Below, piece after piece: positions 24,623 to 33,175 of a DNA stretch of 64,000 bases; the first letter of the stretch is position 1, and each line of letters begins with the position of its first letter. The stretch spans positions 1-64,000 of the forward strand of contig JBFMBL010000009.1 of NCBI GenBank assembly GCA_040755195.1. The letters are read 5' to 3'. The notes beneath the pieces were generated by a model, which saw only the letters and a program-made list of their open reading frames with translations, was not told the DNA's origin and searched no databases. The translations under genes and the position numbers were made by a program. The DNA is from SURF-55 sp040755195 (lineage in GTDB: Bacteria > Bacillota > Desulfotomaculia > Desulfotomaculales > Ammonificaceae).

Positions 24623-25330
24623 ATGGCAAATGAGTTAAAAACGGTATCGGTAATCATTCCGGCATACAACGAATCGGCTCATATCCAGGAAACGGTGGCA
24701 GCCGTTAAAACGATACCCGAAGTTACCGAGATCGTTGTGGTCGACGACGCTTCCGGGGATGAGACCTCAACCCTGGCTGCGGAAGCGGGTGCCAAAGTCG
24801 TAAGGCTTCACGTCAACCAAGGCAAAGGAGCAGCCATGAACAGCGGGTTATCGGTTGCTGCAGGAGATGTTGTGCTTCTCCTGGACGCCGATTTAGGTGA
24901 AAGCGCGGCGTTCGCGCGCGACCTTATTCTTCCCGTGCTCAGAGGCGAGGCGGACATGACTGTGGCCTGCTTTCCCTCTCCGAAGAAAAAAGGAGGTTTC
25001 GGGCTGGTTCGCGGTCTTGCGCGTAACGGAATCCGGTACTTTACAGGACTTGAAATGAAGGCGCCCCTTTCGGGACAACGAGCGCTTTCCCGGGAGGTCC
25101 TTCAAGTGGTGAAACCATTTGCCGGCGGTTTCGGAGTGGAAGTAGCGCTTACCATCAAAACCGCCCGCAAAGGCTTCCGTGTTTCTGAGATCACGGTTCC
25201 CATGCGTCACCGGGAAACCGGTAGAGATCTTAAAGGTTTCATGCATCGCGGCCGCCAGTTTCGTGATGTGGCAATGACGCTTACACGACTTTTCTTTCAA
25301 TACCGGCGGCCCAAAAGGGTAACCAGATGA
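24623..25330 (+). CDS. Family 2 glycosyltransferase (dolichyl-phosphate-mannose synthase-like)
   Basis: 235 residues from ATG 24623, one base after the previous stop. GT-A fold: VSVIIPAYNESAHI, EIVVVDDASGDET and the metal-binding LLLDADLGES. It lacks the multiple membrane helices of processive synthases, so it probably transfers one sugar to a lipid or nucleotide-linked acceptor. It overlaps the MraY-like gene by 4 bases. Substrate unknown. Confidence 0.82.
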   Translation: MANELKTVSVIIPAYNESAHIQETVAAVKTIPEVTEIVVVDDASGDETSTLAAEAGAKVVRLHVNQGKGAAMNSGLSVAAGDVVLLLDADLGESAAFARDLILPVLRGEADMTVACFPSPKKKGGFGLVRGLARNGIRYFTGLEMKAPLSGQRALSREVLQVVKPFAGGFGVEVALTIKTARKGFRVSEITVPMRHRETGRDLKGFMHRGRQFRDVAMTLTRLFFQYRRPKRVTR

Positions 25331-26157
25331 CCGACTACCATATTGTTTCTATACTTACGCTGATAGCGGGTTACACTGCCGCAAGAATAGGCTCCAAGCC
25401 TTTTTTAAGCCTTCTAAGCACAGGAGGGTCCGTCAGGCCAAACTACACCGGGCGAAATATACCGGTGGGCGGAGGGGCCATTTTCTTTTTCGCACTTCTT
25501 CCGGTTGCAGTCATAGCTTGCATCGTTATCCCGGATCTTGATAAAATGCGGCTGCTGGGCTTTCTCTTTTTGACTTCATCGACCACTATAGTCGGCATTA
25601 TTGACGACACCCTCGGATCCAGACAGGTTTCCGGTCTCAAAGGGCATTTCAGACGGCTCTTCAGCGGGCAATTAACGACCGGAGCGCTGAAGGCCATTGC
25701 CATCGGGCTGGGAAGCCTTATTTTTTTTCTGCCCGGATCCCGGCCGTGGGAAGGAGTTTTCAACGCCGTACTTGTGGCGCTTGCGGTTAACACCCTTAAC
25801 CTGCTGGACCTGCGCCCGGGCCGTGCCGGAAAGATTTTTCTGGCAGCGGCGGCGGCTCTGACCATTGCAGCATGGGGTAGATCCGAGGTCTACCTGCTGC
25901 TTGCGGTAACCGGAGCACTTGTTGCTTTTCTTCAATTTGACTTGCGGGCAGATGCCATGATGGGTGACGCCGGTTCGAATACCCTCGGAGCCGTGATTGG
26001 GATAATGATCGCCTGGACCCTTGGACTGCAGGCGCGCGTTTTCATATTTATTCTACTGGTATCTCTTAATCTGCTGGCGGAAAGGTATTCTTTAACTTCA
26101 ATCATCGCGAATAACCGGGTGTTAAACTTCTTGGACCGTCTCGGCAGACGCGAATAA
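25327..26157 (+). CDS. MraY/WecA-like glycosyl-phosphotransferase (GT4 superfamily)
   Basis: 276 residues from ATG 25327 with about eight to nine membrane helices. Family motifs are present in slightly altered form: GIIDDTLGS for the first Asp pair, NTLNLLDLRPGRAGK for the NxxNxxDgxdgla motif, and MMGDAGSNTLG. Such enzymes attach a sugar-1-phosphate to polyprenyl phosphate. At 276 residues it is shorter than MraY (about 320) and is unlikely to be the essential MraY. With the GT2 gene it probably starts an envelope glycan linked to the SteA/SteB-like pair (inference). Confidence 0.8.
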   Translation: MTDYHIVSILTLIAGYTAARIGSKPFLSLLSTGGSVRPNYTGRNIPVGGGAIFFFALLPVAVIACIVIPDLDKMRLLGFLFLTSSTTIVGIIDDTLGSRQVSGLKGHFRRLFSGQLTTGALKAIAIGLGSLIFFLPGSRPWEGVFNAVLVALAVNTLNLLDLRPGRAGKIFLAAAAALTIAAWGRSEVYLLLAVTGALVAFLQFDLRADAMMGDAGSNTLGAVIGIMIAWTLGLQARVFIFILLVSLNLLAERYSLTSIIANNRVLNFLDRLGRRE

Positions 26158-26178
26158 AAGCAGGATATTCTTCTACTT

Positions 26179-26877
26179 ATGGCGAAAGCGTTACCAAAGG
26201 CATTGGAGAAAACGACCAAACGTCTCAATATTTTTTTAGGAGCCCTCGGCAGCGGAAAAACGACGGTGGCGCTTAATGTCGCCTTGCAATTGGCTGCAAG
26301 CGGGGAAGAAAGCATTCTTGTTGATCTCGACGTTATTAATCCTTACTTCCGCTCCCGGATGCTCCAGAAAGAGTTTGCATCTTATGGTATAAAAATCATC
26401 TGTCCTCCCGCCGAAATAGCCCGCAGTGACCTTCCTGCCTTACCTGCGGCGATACGTGGCGCACTGGTTTCCAGTGGACGGGTGTGCATGGATGTCGGCG
26501 GTGATTCTGTAGGGGCCACCGTTTTGGGTTGCTATCGGCCGTATTTGCCTGAAGGAGAGTATCGCCTTTTTCTGGTCATCAACGCACGACGACCGTTTAC
26601 GCAAGATGTAGCCGGGATAACTGCCGCCGTGAAAGAAATAGAAAACGCCGCCAGGCTGCGAATTAACTGCTTCGTAAACAATACCAACCTTGGATCGGAA
26701 ACCGGCGTCGGCAGTATTCGGAAAGGGCTTGAGATTGTCAGGGCGGCGGCAGATCACCTTGGAGTCTTCGTAGCCTTCTCCGCCGTAACGGAGAAATTGT
26801 TTGAATCCGCTAAGGATGTTTTAACAGGCGAAATCTTGACACTCAAAGAATTTATAACGCCACCGTGGATATTATGA
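26179..26877 (+). CDS. P-loop ATPase (CobQ/MinD-like) preceding the 2-oxoacid oxidoreductase operon
   Basis: 232 residues from ATG 26179. Walker A is GALGSGKTTVALNVALQLA, followed by ILVDLDVINPYFRSR, a deviant-Walker/SIMIBI-type arrangement, and MDVGGDSVG. Homologues commonly sit before korDABC in Clostridia; the function is unknown and may concern complex assembly. About 100 bases with short repeats separate it from korD. Confidence 0.75.
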   Translation: MAKALPKALEKTTKRLNIFLGALGSGKTTVALNVALQLAASGEESILVDLDVINPYFRSRMLQKEFASYGIKIICPPAEIARSDLPALPAAIRGALVSSGRVCMDVGGDSVGATVLGCYRPYLPEGEYRLFLVINARRPFTQDVAGITAAVKEIENAARLRINCFVNNTNLGSETGVGSIRKGLEIVRAAADHLGVFVAFSAVTEKLFESAKDVLTGEILTLKEFITPPWIL

Positions 26878-26883
26878 CCACGG

Positions 26884-26957
26884 TTCAAAGTTCTTTGAAT
26901 TGAGAATTGGAACTTAGGACATAGGACTTGACTTCTGACTCGTAACTCGCAACTTAT
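26884..26957. repeat. Degenerate 7-base repeat cluster before korD
   Basis: Units such as GAATTGAGAATTGGAACTTAG and GACTTCTGACTCGTAACTCG fill the gap between the ATPase gene and korD. Same type as at 10080, mixed orientation. Confidence 0.55.
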
Positions 26958-26981
26958 TTTCACGGTGAGGAGATGTTTTTA

Positions 26982-27227
26982 GTGCCGCAGGTGATATTCA
27001 ACAACGATCGATGTAAGGGGTGTGAACTCTGTATCAGTGTATGTCCCAAGAAAATCATCGCCCTTTCGAAGGAAACCATCAACGTACTTGGGTTTCACCC
27101 CGCAGGTGTAACCGACATATCGGTTTGCACCGGATGCAGCTTTTGCGCTCTGATCTGTCCGGACCTTGCGGTTATTGTATTGCGGGAGGAGGGTGACAAT
27201 GGCCAGAGTGTTAATGAAGGGGAATGA
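26982..27227 (+). CDS. korD: 2-oxoglutarate:ferredoxin oxidoreductase, ferredoxin-like delta subunit
   Basis: 81 residues from GTG 26982 (MPQVIFNNDRCKGCELC). I preferred it to ATG 26973, which directly abuts the GAGGAG site, while the GTG lies about nine bases from it. Two CxxCxxCxxxCP clusters (CKGCELCISVCP and CTGCSFCALICP) bind two [4Fe-4S] centres and carry electrons to ferredoxin. It overlaps korA by 29 bases. Confidence 0.9.
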   Translation: MPQVIFNNDRCKGCELCISVCPKKIIALSKETINVLGFHPAGVTDISVCTGCSFCALICPDLAVIVLREEGDNGQSVNEGE

Positions 27228-28260
27228 AGCGTTCGGCGAAGCAGCTATAAGGGCGGGGTGCAAGCATTTCTTCGGTTACCCGATTACACCGCAGAGTGAA
27301 TTGCCGCATTACCTGGCGAAACGCCTCCCCGAAATCGGCGGTCTGTACCTTCAGGCCGAGAGCGAGCTTGCGTCCATAAACATGGTGTACGGCGCCGCGG
27401 CGGCAGGAGCGCGGGTGATGACCTCTTCTTCCGGCCCGGGGATAAGCCTGATGCAAGAGGGGATCTCGTATATCGCTTGCGCGGAACTCCCCTGCGTAGT
27501 GATAAACGTCATGCGGGGCGGTCCCGGTTTGGGCAACATTGCGCCTTCGCAGTCCGATTACTTCCAGGCGACGAAGGGCGGGGGTCACGGCGACTATCGC
27601 ATGCCGGTGCTTGCTCCGGCTTCCGTCCAGGAGATCTTCGACCTTATCGGACTTGCCTTCGATTTGGCTGAAAAGTACCGGAACCCGGTGATGGTGGCCA
27701 GCGACGGCATGCTGGGTCAGGTAATGGAACCGGTGGAACTGGGCCCGCGGCGGGAAACTCCTTTGTCGCCAAAGCCCTGGGCAACCACCGGAACAGCCGG
27801 CCGAAAATCGCGAAACATCATAAATTCTCTTTACATCGAGCCGGAGGAATTAGAGAAAGTCAACTTGCGCCTGCAAGAGAAATACCGCCGGATTGAAGCA
27901 GAAGAAAAACGGTGGGAAGAATACCACACCGATGATGCAGTAATCGTCATGGCGGCTTTTGGCATGGTCGCCAGAATAGCCAAAGCGGTTGTTGACAGAA
28001 TGCGTGCTGACGGAATACCTGTAGGTTTAATTAGACCTATTACGCTTTATCCATTCCCTGATGCGCCGTTTTTAAAGGTGTTGGATAAAGCTGAGACTTT
28101 TTTAGTTGTGGAAATGAACGCCGGCCAAATGGTTGAAGACGTTCGGCTGGTGCTCGGCAACCAACGTCCGGTCCACTTTTACGGTCGGACGGGAGGCATG
28201 TTAACGACCGTGGCCGATGTGGAGGCACGAGTTCGGGAGATATGGGAGGGGTTGAAGTAG
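27199..28260 (+). CDS. korA: 2-oxoacid:ferredoxin oxidoreductase alpha subunit
   Basis: 353 residues from ATG 27199 behind GGAGGAGG. GNEAFGEAAIRAGCKHFFGYPITPQSE is the pyrimidine-binding half of the PFOR/KOR family, followed by MTSSSGPGISLMQEGISY. The C-terminal domain II contains DAVIVMAAFGMVARIAK. Acts with KorB, KorC and KorD in CoA-dependent oxidation of 2-oxoacids, giving acyl-CoA and reduced ferredoxin, or in reverse carboxylation. 2-oxoglutarate is the likely substrate given the four-gene layout; 2-oxoisovalerate cannot be ruled out. Confidence 0.9.
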   Translation: MARVLMKGNEAFGEAAIRAGCKHFFGYPITPQSELPHYLAKRLPEIGGLYLQAESELASINMVYGAAAAGARVMTSSSGPGISLMQEGISYIACAELPCVVINVMRGGPGLGNIAPSQSDYFQATKGGGHGDYRMPVLAPASVQEIFDLIGLAFDLAEKYRNPVMVASDGMLGQVMEPVELGPRRETPLSPKPWATTGTAGRKSRNIINSLYIEPEELEKVNLRLQEKYRRIEAEEKRWEEYHTDDAVIVMAAFGMVARIAKAVVDRMRADGIPVGLIRPITLYPFPDAPFLKVLDKAETFLVVEMNAGQMVEDVRLVLGNQRPVHFYGRTGGMLTTVADVEARVREIWEGLK

Positions 28261-29007
28261 ATGGCGGTTTCTTGGCAGCATACAGAAGGACTAACGGATA
28301 CACTTTTTAGTTACTGCCCGGGCTGCACACACGGCATCATCCACCGCCTGGTAGCCGAGTCTCTCGTAGAACTCGGAGTATTAGAGCGGACCGTTGGGAT
28401 ATGCCCGGTGGGATGCGCGGTCTTTGCTTATAATTTTTTTAACTGTGATATGATTCAGGCCGCACACGGCCGCGCGCCCGCGGTTGCCACAGGCGTGAAG
28501 AGGGTGTTACCGGACCGTGTTGTTTTCACTTACCAGGGTGACGGTGATCTCGCGGCCATTGGTACCGCCGAAACGGTGCACGCCGCCGCCCGGGGGGAAA
28601 AGATCACCATAATCTTTGTCAACAACACCGTGTACGGCATGACCGGCGGCCAAATGGCGCCTACAACTCTGCTGGGACAGAAGACCACTACAACACCTTC
28701 CGGACGGAACGCCACCGTTGCCGGTTTTCCCATTAAGGTCGCGGAAATGCTCGCTCCTATAGACGGAACGGCATATGTATCCCGCGTGGCGGTGAACTCT
28801 CCCAAGAACATCCGGCTTGCCAAAAAGTCCATCTTGCGGGCGTTTAAGACTCAACTGCAAGGTCTGGGCCTGTCACTGGTGGAAGTCCTTTCGACCTGCC
28901 CTACCAATTGGGGGCTTAGCCCGCCGGAAGCGCTTCGCTGGCTCAAGGAAAACATGATCCCGGTTTATCCACTCGGGGAATTTAAAACGCCGGAGGGGGA
29001 TACTTAA
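28261..29007 (+). CDS. korB: 2-oxoacid:ferredoxin oxidoreductase beta subunit (TPP-binding)
   Basis: 248 residues from ATG 28261, directly after the korA stop. YCPGCTHGIIHRLV at the N-terminus and the TPP motif GDGDLAAIGTAETVHAAARGE...IFVNNTVYGMTGGQ define the beta subunit. The His and Gly residues that hold thiamine diphosphate and magnesium are present. Its TAA overlaps the korC ATG. Confidence 0.92.
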   Translation: MAVSWQHTEGLTDTLFSYCPGCTHGIIHRLVAESLVELGVLERTVGICPVGCAVFAYNFFNCDMIQAAHGRAPAVATGVKRVLPDRVVFTYQGDGDLAAIGTAETVHAAARGEKITIIFVNNTVYGMTGGQMAPTTLLGQKTTTTPSGRNATVAGFPIKVAEMLAPIDGTAYVSRVAVNSPKNIRLAKKSILRAFKTQLQGLGLSLVEVLSTCPTNWGLSPPEALRWLKENMIPVYPLGEFKTPEGDT

Positions 29008-29558
29008 TGTTAGAAGAGGTTCTAATTGCAGGTTTCGGCGGACAGGGTATCCTTTCCACCGGTATGCTGATTGCCTATGCAGGTATGGATGAAGGGCTTC
29101 ACGTGTCGTGGATTCCCTCATATGGGCCGGAAATGCGCGGCGGTACAGCAAACTGCGGGGTCACCGTTTCCGATTCACCGATAAGCTCACCCCTGGTTGC
29201 GGAACCGACCACGCTGATTGCCATGAACCAGCCGTCGCTGGATAAATACGAATCCACGGTCAAGCCCGGCGGTCTTATTCTTTACAACGCTTCGTTTATC
29301 AGTAGGGGACCGGAAAGGAAGGACGTGCGGGTCCTGGGGATAAAAGCCAACGAGATGGCGGAGAAGATCGGCAACGTTCGGTTCGCGGCCAACATAATAC
29401 TCGGCGCCTTTATCGAATTGACCGGGTCGGTATCCCTTTCCGGTGCTTCCGAGGCGTTGAAGAAGGTGCTGCCGCCTCACAGGCACAAACTTATCCCTGC
29501 AAACCAGCAGGCTTTAGAAGAAGGTGCGCGGTTTGCCCGGGAGAAAACGGGCCATTAA
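29007..29558 (+). CDS. korC: 2-oxoacid:ferredoxin oxidoreductase gamma subunit
   Basis: 183 residues from ATG 29007. GFGGQGILSTGMLIAYAGM and SYGPEMRGGTANCGV are the gamma-domain signatures. Last gene of the korDABC operon; the reading frames overlap or abut throughout. Confidence 0.92.
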   Translation: MLEEVLIAGFGGQGILSTGMLIAYAGMDEGLHVSWIPSYGPEMRGGTANCGVTVSDSPISSPLVAEPTTLIAMNQPSLDKYESTVKPGGLILYNASFISRGPERKDVRVLGIKANEMAEKIGNVRFAANIILGAFIELTGSVSLSGASEALKKVLPPHRHKLIPANQQALEEGARFAREKTGH

Positions 29559-29611
29559 TATGTCAGGAAAAATAAAGCCATTGCTTTTCAATGATCTGAA
29601 AGGGGGTTTTC

Positions 29612-30736
29612 TTAGTCGACCAAGATCGCCTTATAAGAGAGTTTCTGGAACTTGTGCAGGTAGACAGCGTATCAGGCCACGAACGTCAGCTTTGTGACAT
29701 TCTTAAGAAAAAGCTTGCATATCTGGGGTTGGAAGTAAGCGAAGATAACGCCGGGGGTGTATTGCCCGGGGCAACAGGAAACATCACCGCCCACCTTCCC
29801 GGTGCGGAAAGCGGCCCACATTTGCTTTTCTGCGCCCATATGGACACCGTGGAACCGGGCAGGGGGATCAAACCCGTAACCGGCCGGGATGGTGTAATCC
29901 GATCAAACGGCGAGACCATTCTCGGTGCGGATGATAAAGCCGGAATCGCCGCCATTCTGGAAGCACTCCGGGTTGTTTTAAGTGAAAGAATCAGTCACGG
30001 CGGAATTACCGTGGTTTTTACCGTCCGCGAGGAAACCGGCCTTATCGGCGCTAAAGGACTTGATCATTCGTTCCGCGCCGATTACGGTTTTGTGCTCGAC
30101 GCTACCGGGTCACCGGGAGCGATTGTGGTGCGCGCCCCTTCACAGGATAGAATAACCACAACCGTTCACGGACGAACCGCTCACGCGGGAGTTAATCCTG
30201 AAGCAGGTATCAACGCCATTTATGTCGCCGCACAGTCGATCGCCGCGATGCCACTCGGGCGAATAGATCCCGAGACCACAGCCAACATCGGTATCATTTG
30301 CGGCGGCAAGGCTGTAAACATAGTTCCGGATAGCGTATACCTTGAGGGTGAGGTTCGAAGCCTGCAAAGCGCAAAGCGCGCTGAATACACGGCCCGTATA
30401 CGCAAAACGATCGAGGAGACCGCCCGAAAAGCTGGAACATGGGCGGACATCAAGGTAGAGCTTCTATACGATGGATTCAACCTCCCGGAGACCGCACCGA
30501 TAGTACAATTAGCAAAAAAAGCGGTTCAGAAGTGCGGTCTGGAACCATTCATTACCCAGAGCGGCGGCGGCAGCGACGCCAATGTTTTAAACGCCCGCGG
30601 AATCCCCACGGTAAACCTTGCTACCGGCATGGAAAATGTGCATACCACCCGGGAAGAAATAGCGGTAACCGACATCGTAAATTTGGCCCGGTTGCTTTTA
30701 GAAATTGTTCATTTGGCAAACCCCATACAGGATTAA
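29612..30736 (+). CDS. M20/M42-type metallopeptidase (PepT-like), start codon unclear
   Basis: Metal-ligand motifs of the M20 family: FCAHMDTVEPG, LGADDKAGIAA, REETGLIGAKGL, and the late SGGGSDANVLNARGIPTVNLATG...HTT. The first standard in-frame start (GTG 29654) would cut off the conserved DRLIREFLELVQVDS helix. Open frame and homology extend upstream to TTA 29612, five bases after AAAGGGGG (29600-29606), with no ATG, GTG or TTG between them. I therefore mark 29612 as a likely non-canonical start or a TTG-to-TTA change. With that start the protein has about 374 residues. Probably a cytoplasmic tripeptidase-like enzyme. Confidence 0.8.
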   Translation, partial: LVDQDRLIREFLELVQVDSVSGHERQLCDILKKKLAYLGLEVSEDNAGGVLPGATGNITAHLPGAESGPHLLFCAHMDTVEPGRGIKPVTGRDGVIRSNGETILGADDKAGIAAILEALRVVLSERISHGGITVVFTVREETGLIGAKGLDHSFRADYGFVLDATGSPGAIVVRAPSQDRITTTVHGRTAHAGVNPEAGINAIYVAAQSIAAMPLGRIDPETTANIGIICGGKAVNIVPDSVYLEGEVRSLQSAKRAEYTARIRKTIEETARKAGTWADIKVELLYDGFNLPETAPIVQLAKKAVQKCGLEPFITQSGGGSDANVLNARGIPTVNLATGMENVHTTREEIAVTDIVNLARLLLEIVHLANPIQD

Positions 30737-30807
30737 TTAAATCAAACGATGGAAATAGCGATTTGCCTGTTGTCACATATTTTTTTTCTTGATTCATGGC
30801 GTTCTTG

Positions 30808-30888
30808 TCCAGCACTCAACATGATTTGCGTCATAGCTAATGATTGCCTTTCTCCTGGAATACTTACAGTGATGAGTTGAGTGCTGGA
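30808..30888. repeat. Family 2 inverted-end repeat, copy D
   Basis: TCCAGCACTCAA (30808-30819) and TTGAGTGCTGGA (30877-30888), perfect 12-bp ends; the 57-base interior is unrelated to the other copies. It lies upstream of dapF. Confidence 0.85.
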
Positions 30889-30924
30889 TTGGCGGTTGAT
30901 TCTATTTTCATAGGAGTGTAGTCT

Positions 30925-31767
30925 ATGCGATTTGTAAAGATGCATGGTTTAGGAAATGATTTCGTGTTGGCGGAGACAGAACAACTTCCGCCTGATACGT
31001 CCGACCTGGCCCGCAGGTTATGCGACCGTCACTTCGGCATAGGGGCGGACGGCCTGGTTTTCATCCTTCCTTCAGACCGGGCTGACCTGTGGATGCGGAT
31101 ATTTAATCCGGACGGCTCAGAGGCGGAGATGTGTGGAAACGCCATACGCTGCATCGCCAAATACGCTTTTGAATCCGGCATGGTTAATAAAACGGAGTTG
31201 ACCGTAAAAACAAGAGCGGGTTTACTCCGTCCGCGTTTGATTCTTAACGACAAAAAGGTAACTGAAATAGAAGTAGACATGGGAGAGCCGATTCTGGAGA
31301 GAAATCTGATCCCCATGAATGGCCCGCCGGGACAGGCGATCGGTGAACCGTTATCAATAGACGCACACGCTTTCCGGATAACCGCTGTGTCTTTCGGCAA
31401 TCCCCACTGCGTTATCTTTATCCCGGACGTAACGGGCATAGAGATCGAGGTGCTCGGCCCTAAAATAGAAAATCATCCGGCGTTCCCCCGGCGGACTAAC
31501 GTCGAGTTTGTACAGATAATCAACCCGCAAGAGATACGCGTCCTCGTCTGGGAGCGGGGCGCGGGCGCCACCCTGGCCTGCGGTACCGGCGCCTGTGCAA
31601 GCGCGGTGGCGGCAAATTTAAACGGCCTCACGGGCCGCAGGGTGAGGGTAAGCCTCCCAGGAGGCGATCTGTCTGTTGCCTGGGGTGATAACAACCACGT
31701 TTACATGACCGGTCCGGCCACGGAGGTATTTCGCGGGGATTGGCCGGACAACGAAGGAGGTTACTAG
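30925..31767 (+). CDS. dapF: Diaminopimelate epimerase
   Basis: 280 residues from ATG 30925 behind TAGGAG. Both catalytic cysteines are present: EMCGNAIRC and LACGTGACAS. It converts LL- to meso-diaminopimelate for cell wall and lysine. Only two bases separate it from the dapL start, and dapL makes its substrate. Confidence 0.95.
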   Translation: MRFVKMHGLGNDFVLAETEQLPPDTSDLARRLCDRHFGIGADGLVFILPSDRADLWMRIFNPDGSEAEMCGNAIRCIAKYAFESGMVNKTELTVKTRAGLLRPRLILNDKKVTEIEVDMGEPILERNLIPMNGPPGQAIGEPLSIDAHAFRITAVSFGNPHCVIFIPDVTGIEIEVLGPKIENHPAFPRRTNVEFVQIINPQEIRVLVWERGAGATLACGTGACASAVAANLNGLTGRRVRVSLPGGDLSVAWGDNNHVYMTGPATEVFRGDWPDNEGGY

Positions 31768-31769
31768 TT

Positions 31770-32945
31770 TTGCCTGAAGTCGCGCAAAGGGTCAAGAACT
31801 TGCCGCCATACCTTTTTGCCCGGATCGAACAGCTTATCGACCAGAAAAAGGCGGCGGGGGTTGATGTTATCAGTCTCGGTATCGGTGATCCGGACCAACC
31901 TACACCCGAGCATATTTGCTCAGAAGCGGTCCGCCAGGTTCACGTCCGTGAAAATCACCAGTATCCTTCCTCCGTCGGCATGCTAGCTTTCAGAAAAGCG
32001 GTAGCCGCATGGTACGCCGGACGCTTCAACGTAGAACTCGACCCGAAAACCGAGGTCGTCTCCCTGATCGGTTCAAAGGAAGGCATCGCACACATCGCCT
32101 GGTGCTACGTTAATCCTGATGACACGGTGCTTGTGCCCGACCCGGGATACCCGGTTTATGCGGGAGGAACGATTCTAGCGGGTGGTGTCCCTCACCTTAT
32201 GCCGCTTTTGCCCGAAAACGGATTCCTGCCGCATTTGGAAGACATCCCCGGCGAAACAGCCCGGAAGGCCAAGATCATGTTTCTTAATTATCCGAACAAC
32301 CCCACCGCAGCCGTTGCCGACAAGTCTTTCTTCGAGAAGGCGGTTGCCTTCGCCCGGGAGTACGATATACTGGTTTGCCACGACGCCGCTTATGTCGATG
32401 TGGCCTACGATGGTTATCGACCGCCGAGCTTCCTGGAGACGCCGGGGGCAAAGGATGTCGGGATTGAATTCAGTTCTGTTTCAAAACCTTATAATATGAC
32501 CGGCTGGCGATGCGGCTGGGCGGTGGGCAGACGTGATGCCGTCGAGGTGCTGGGGAGACTGAAATCAAACATCGATTCAGGAGTCTTTCAGGCAGTACAG
32601 TACGCAGCTATAGCCGGGCTCACCGGCGACCAGGACTGTGTCGCACGAATAAACGCCATATACCGGAAGAGAAGGGATACGGCGGTCTCTGCGTTAAGGG
32701 AAATGGGCTGGTCAATTGAACCGCCCAGCGCGACCTTCTACCTGTGGCTGCCTGTACCGAAAGGTTTTACCGCAGAGTCTTTTGCCGAGAACCTCATAGA
32801 CAACGCGGGCGTCGTGATTACTCCGGGAACCGGATACGGACAGTACGGCGCCGGTTATTTCCGCATTTCATTAACGATACCCGATGACCGGCTTCAGGAA
32901 GCCTTAAAACGTATGAAACGTGTTCTGGGAAAGGTCGAATTTTAG
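31770..32945 (+). CDS. dapL: LL-diaminopimelate aminotransferase
   Basis: 391 residues from TTG 31770; GGAGG lies nine bases upstream, inside the end of dapF. Fold-type I aminotransferase: SLGIGDPDQPTPEH, FLNYPNNPTAAV, and the PLP lysine in SSVSKPYNMTGWRCGWAVG. DapL converts tetrahydrodipicolinate to LL-DAP directly with glutamate. Pairing with dapF points to the aminotransferase variant of lysine synthesis. Confidence 0.92.
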   Translation: MPEVAQRVKNLPPYLFARIEQLIDQKKAAGVDVISLGIGDPDQPTPEHICSEAVRQVHVRENHQYPSSVGMLAFRKAVAAWYAGRFNVELDPKTEVVSLIGSKEGIAHIAWCYVNPDDTVLVPDPGYPVYAGGTILAGGVPHLMPLLPENGFLPHLEDIPGETARKAKIMFLNYPNNPTAAVADKSFFEKAVAFAREYDILVCHDAAYVDVAYDGYRPPSFLETPGAKDVGIEFSSVSKPYNMTGWRCGWAVGRRDAVEVLGRLKSNIDSGVFQAVQYAAIAGLTGDQDCVARINAIYRKRRDTAVSALREMGWSIEPPSATFYLWLPVPKGFTAESFAENLIDNAGVVITPGTGYGQYGAGYFRISLTIPDDRLQEALKRMKRVLGKVEF

Positions 32946-33011
32946 TCACGAGTCACGAGTCGTGAGATGACCCGTAAGCTGGTTGCTTAGATGCAGAAGA
33001 GTAACATAAAG

Positions 33012-33140
33012 GGAACGCGGCGAGAAGTGATGCAGTGCAAGGAAGACCGGCGGAGACGAACCGGAGCGTACAGGGGAGTACGTGAGGATTCGGCTCCGGC
33101 AGGCTGACGCAGCAATGCGTTACTTATCGCGGCGCCCACC
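33012..33140 (+). repeat. Family 1 repeat, copy c (long form with internal hairpin)
   Basis: GGAACGCGGCGAG...ATCGCGGCGCCC outer stem; inside, CGGAG-A-CGAACC pairs with GGATTCG-G-CTCCG, tip GCGTAC/GTACGT. The terminal GTAACTATTCAG ends are not recognisable. It lies 35 bases before the aminotransferase start; a CACGAGT direct repeat cluster (32944-32965) stands just before it. Confidence 0.8.
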
Positions 33141-33175
33141 GAAAGAAGCACTATTTTCGAGGGAGGAGAATTGTC

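Noticed and set aside
30737..30924. Lysine riboswitch or T-box before dapF-dapL
   Set aside because: No conserved riboswitch or T-box core; the space is filled by a family 2 element.
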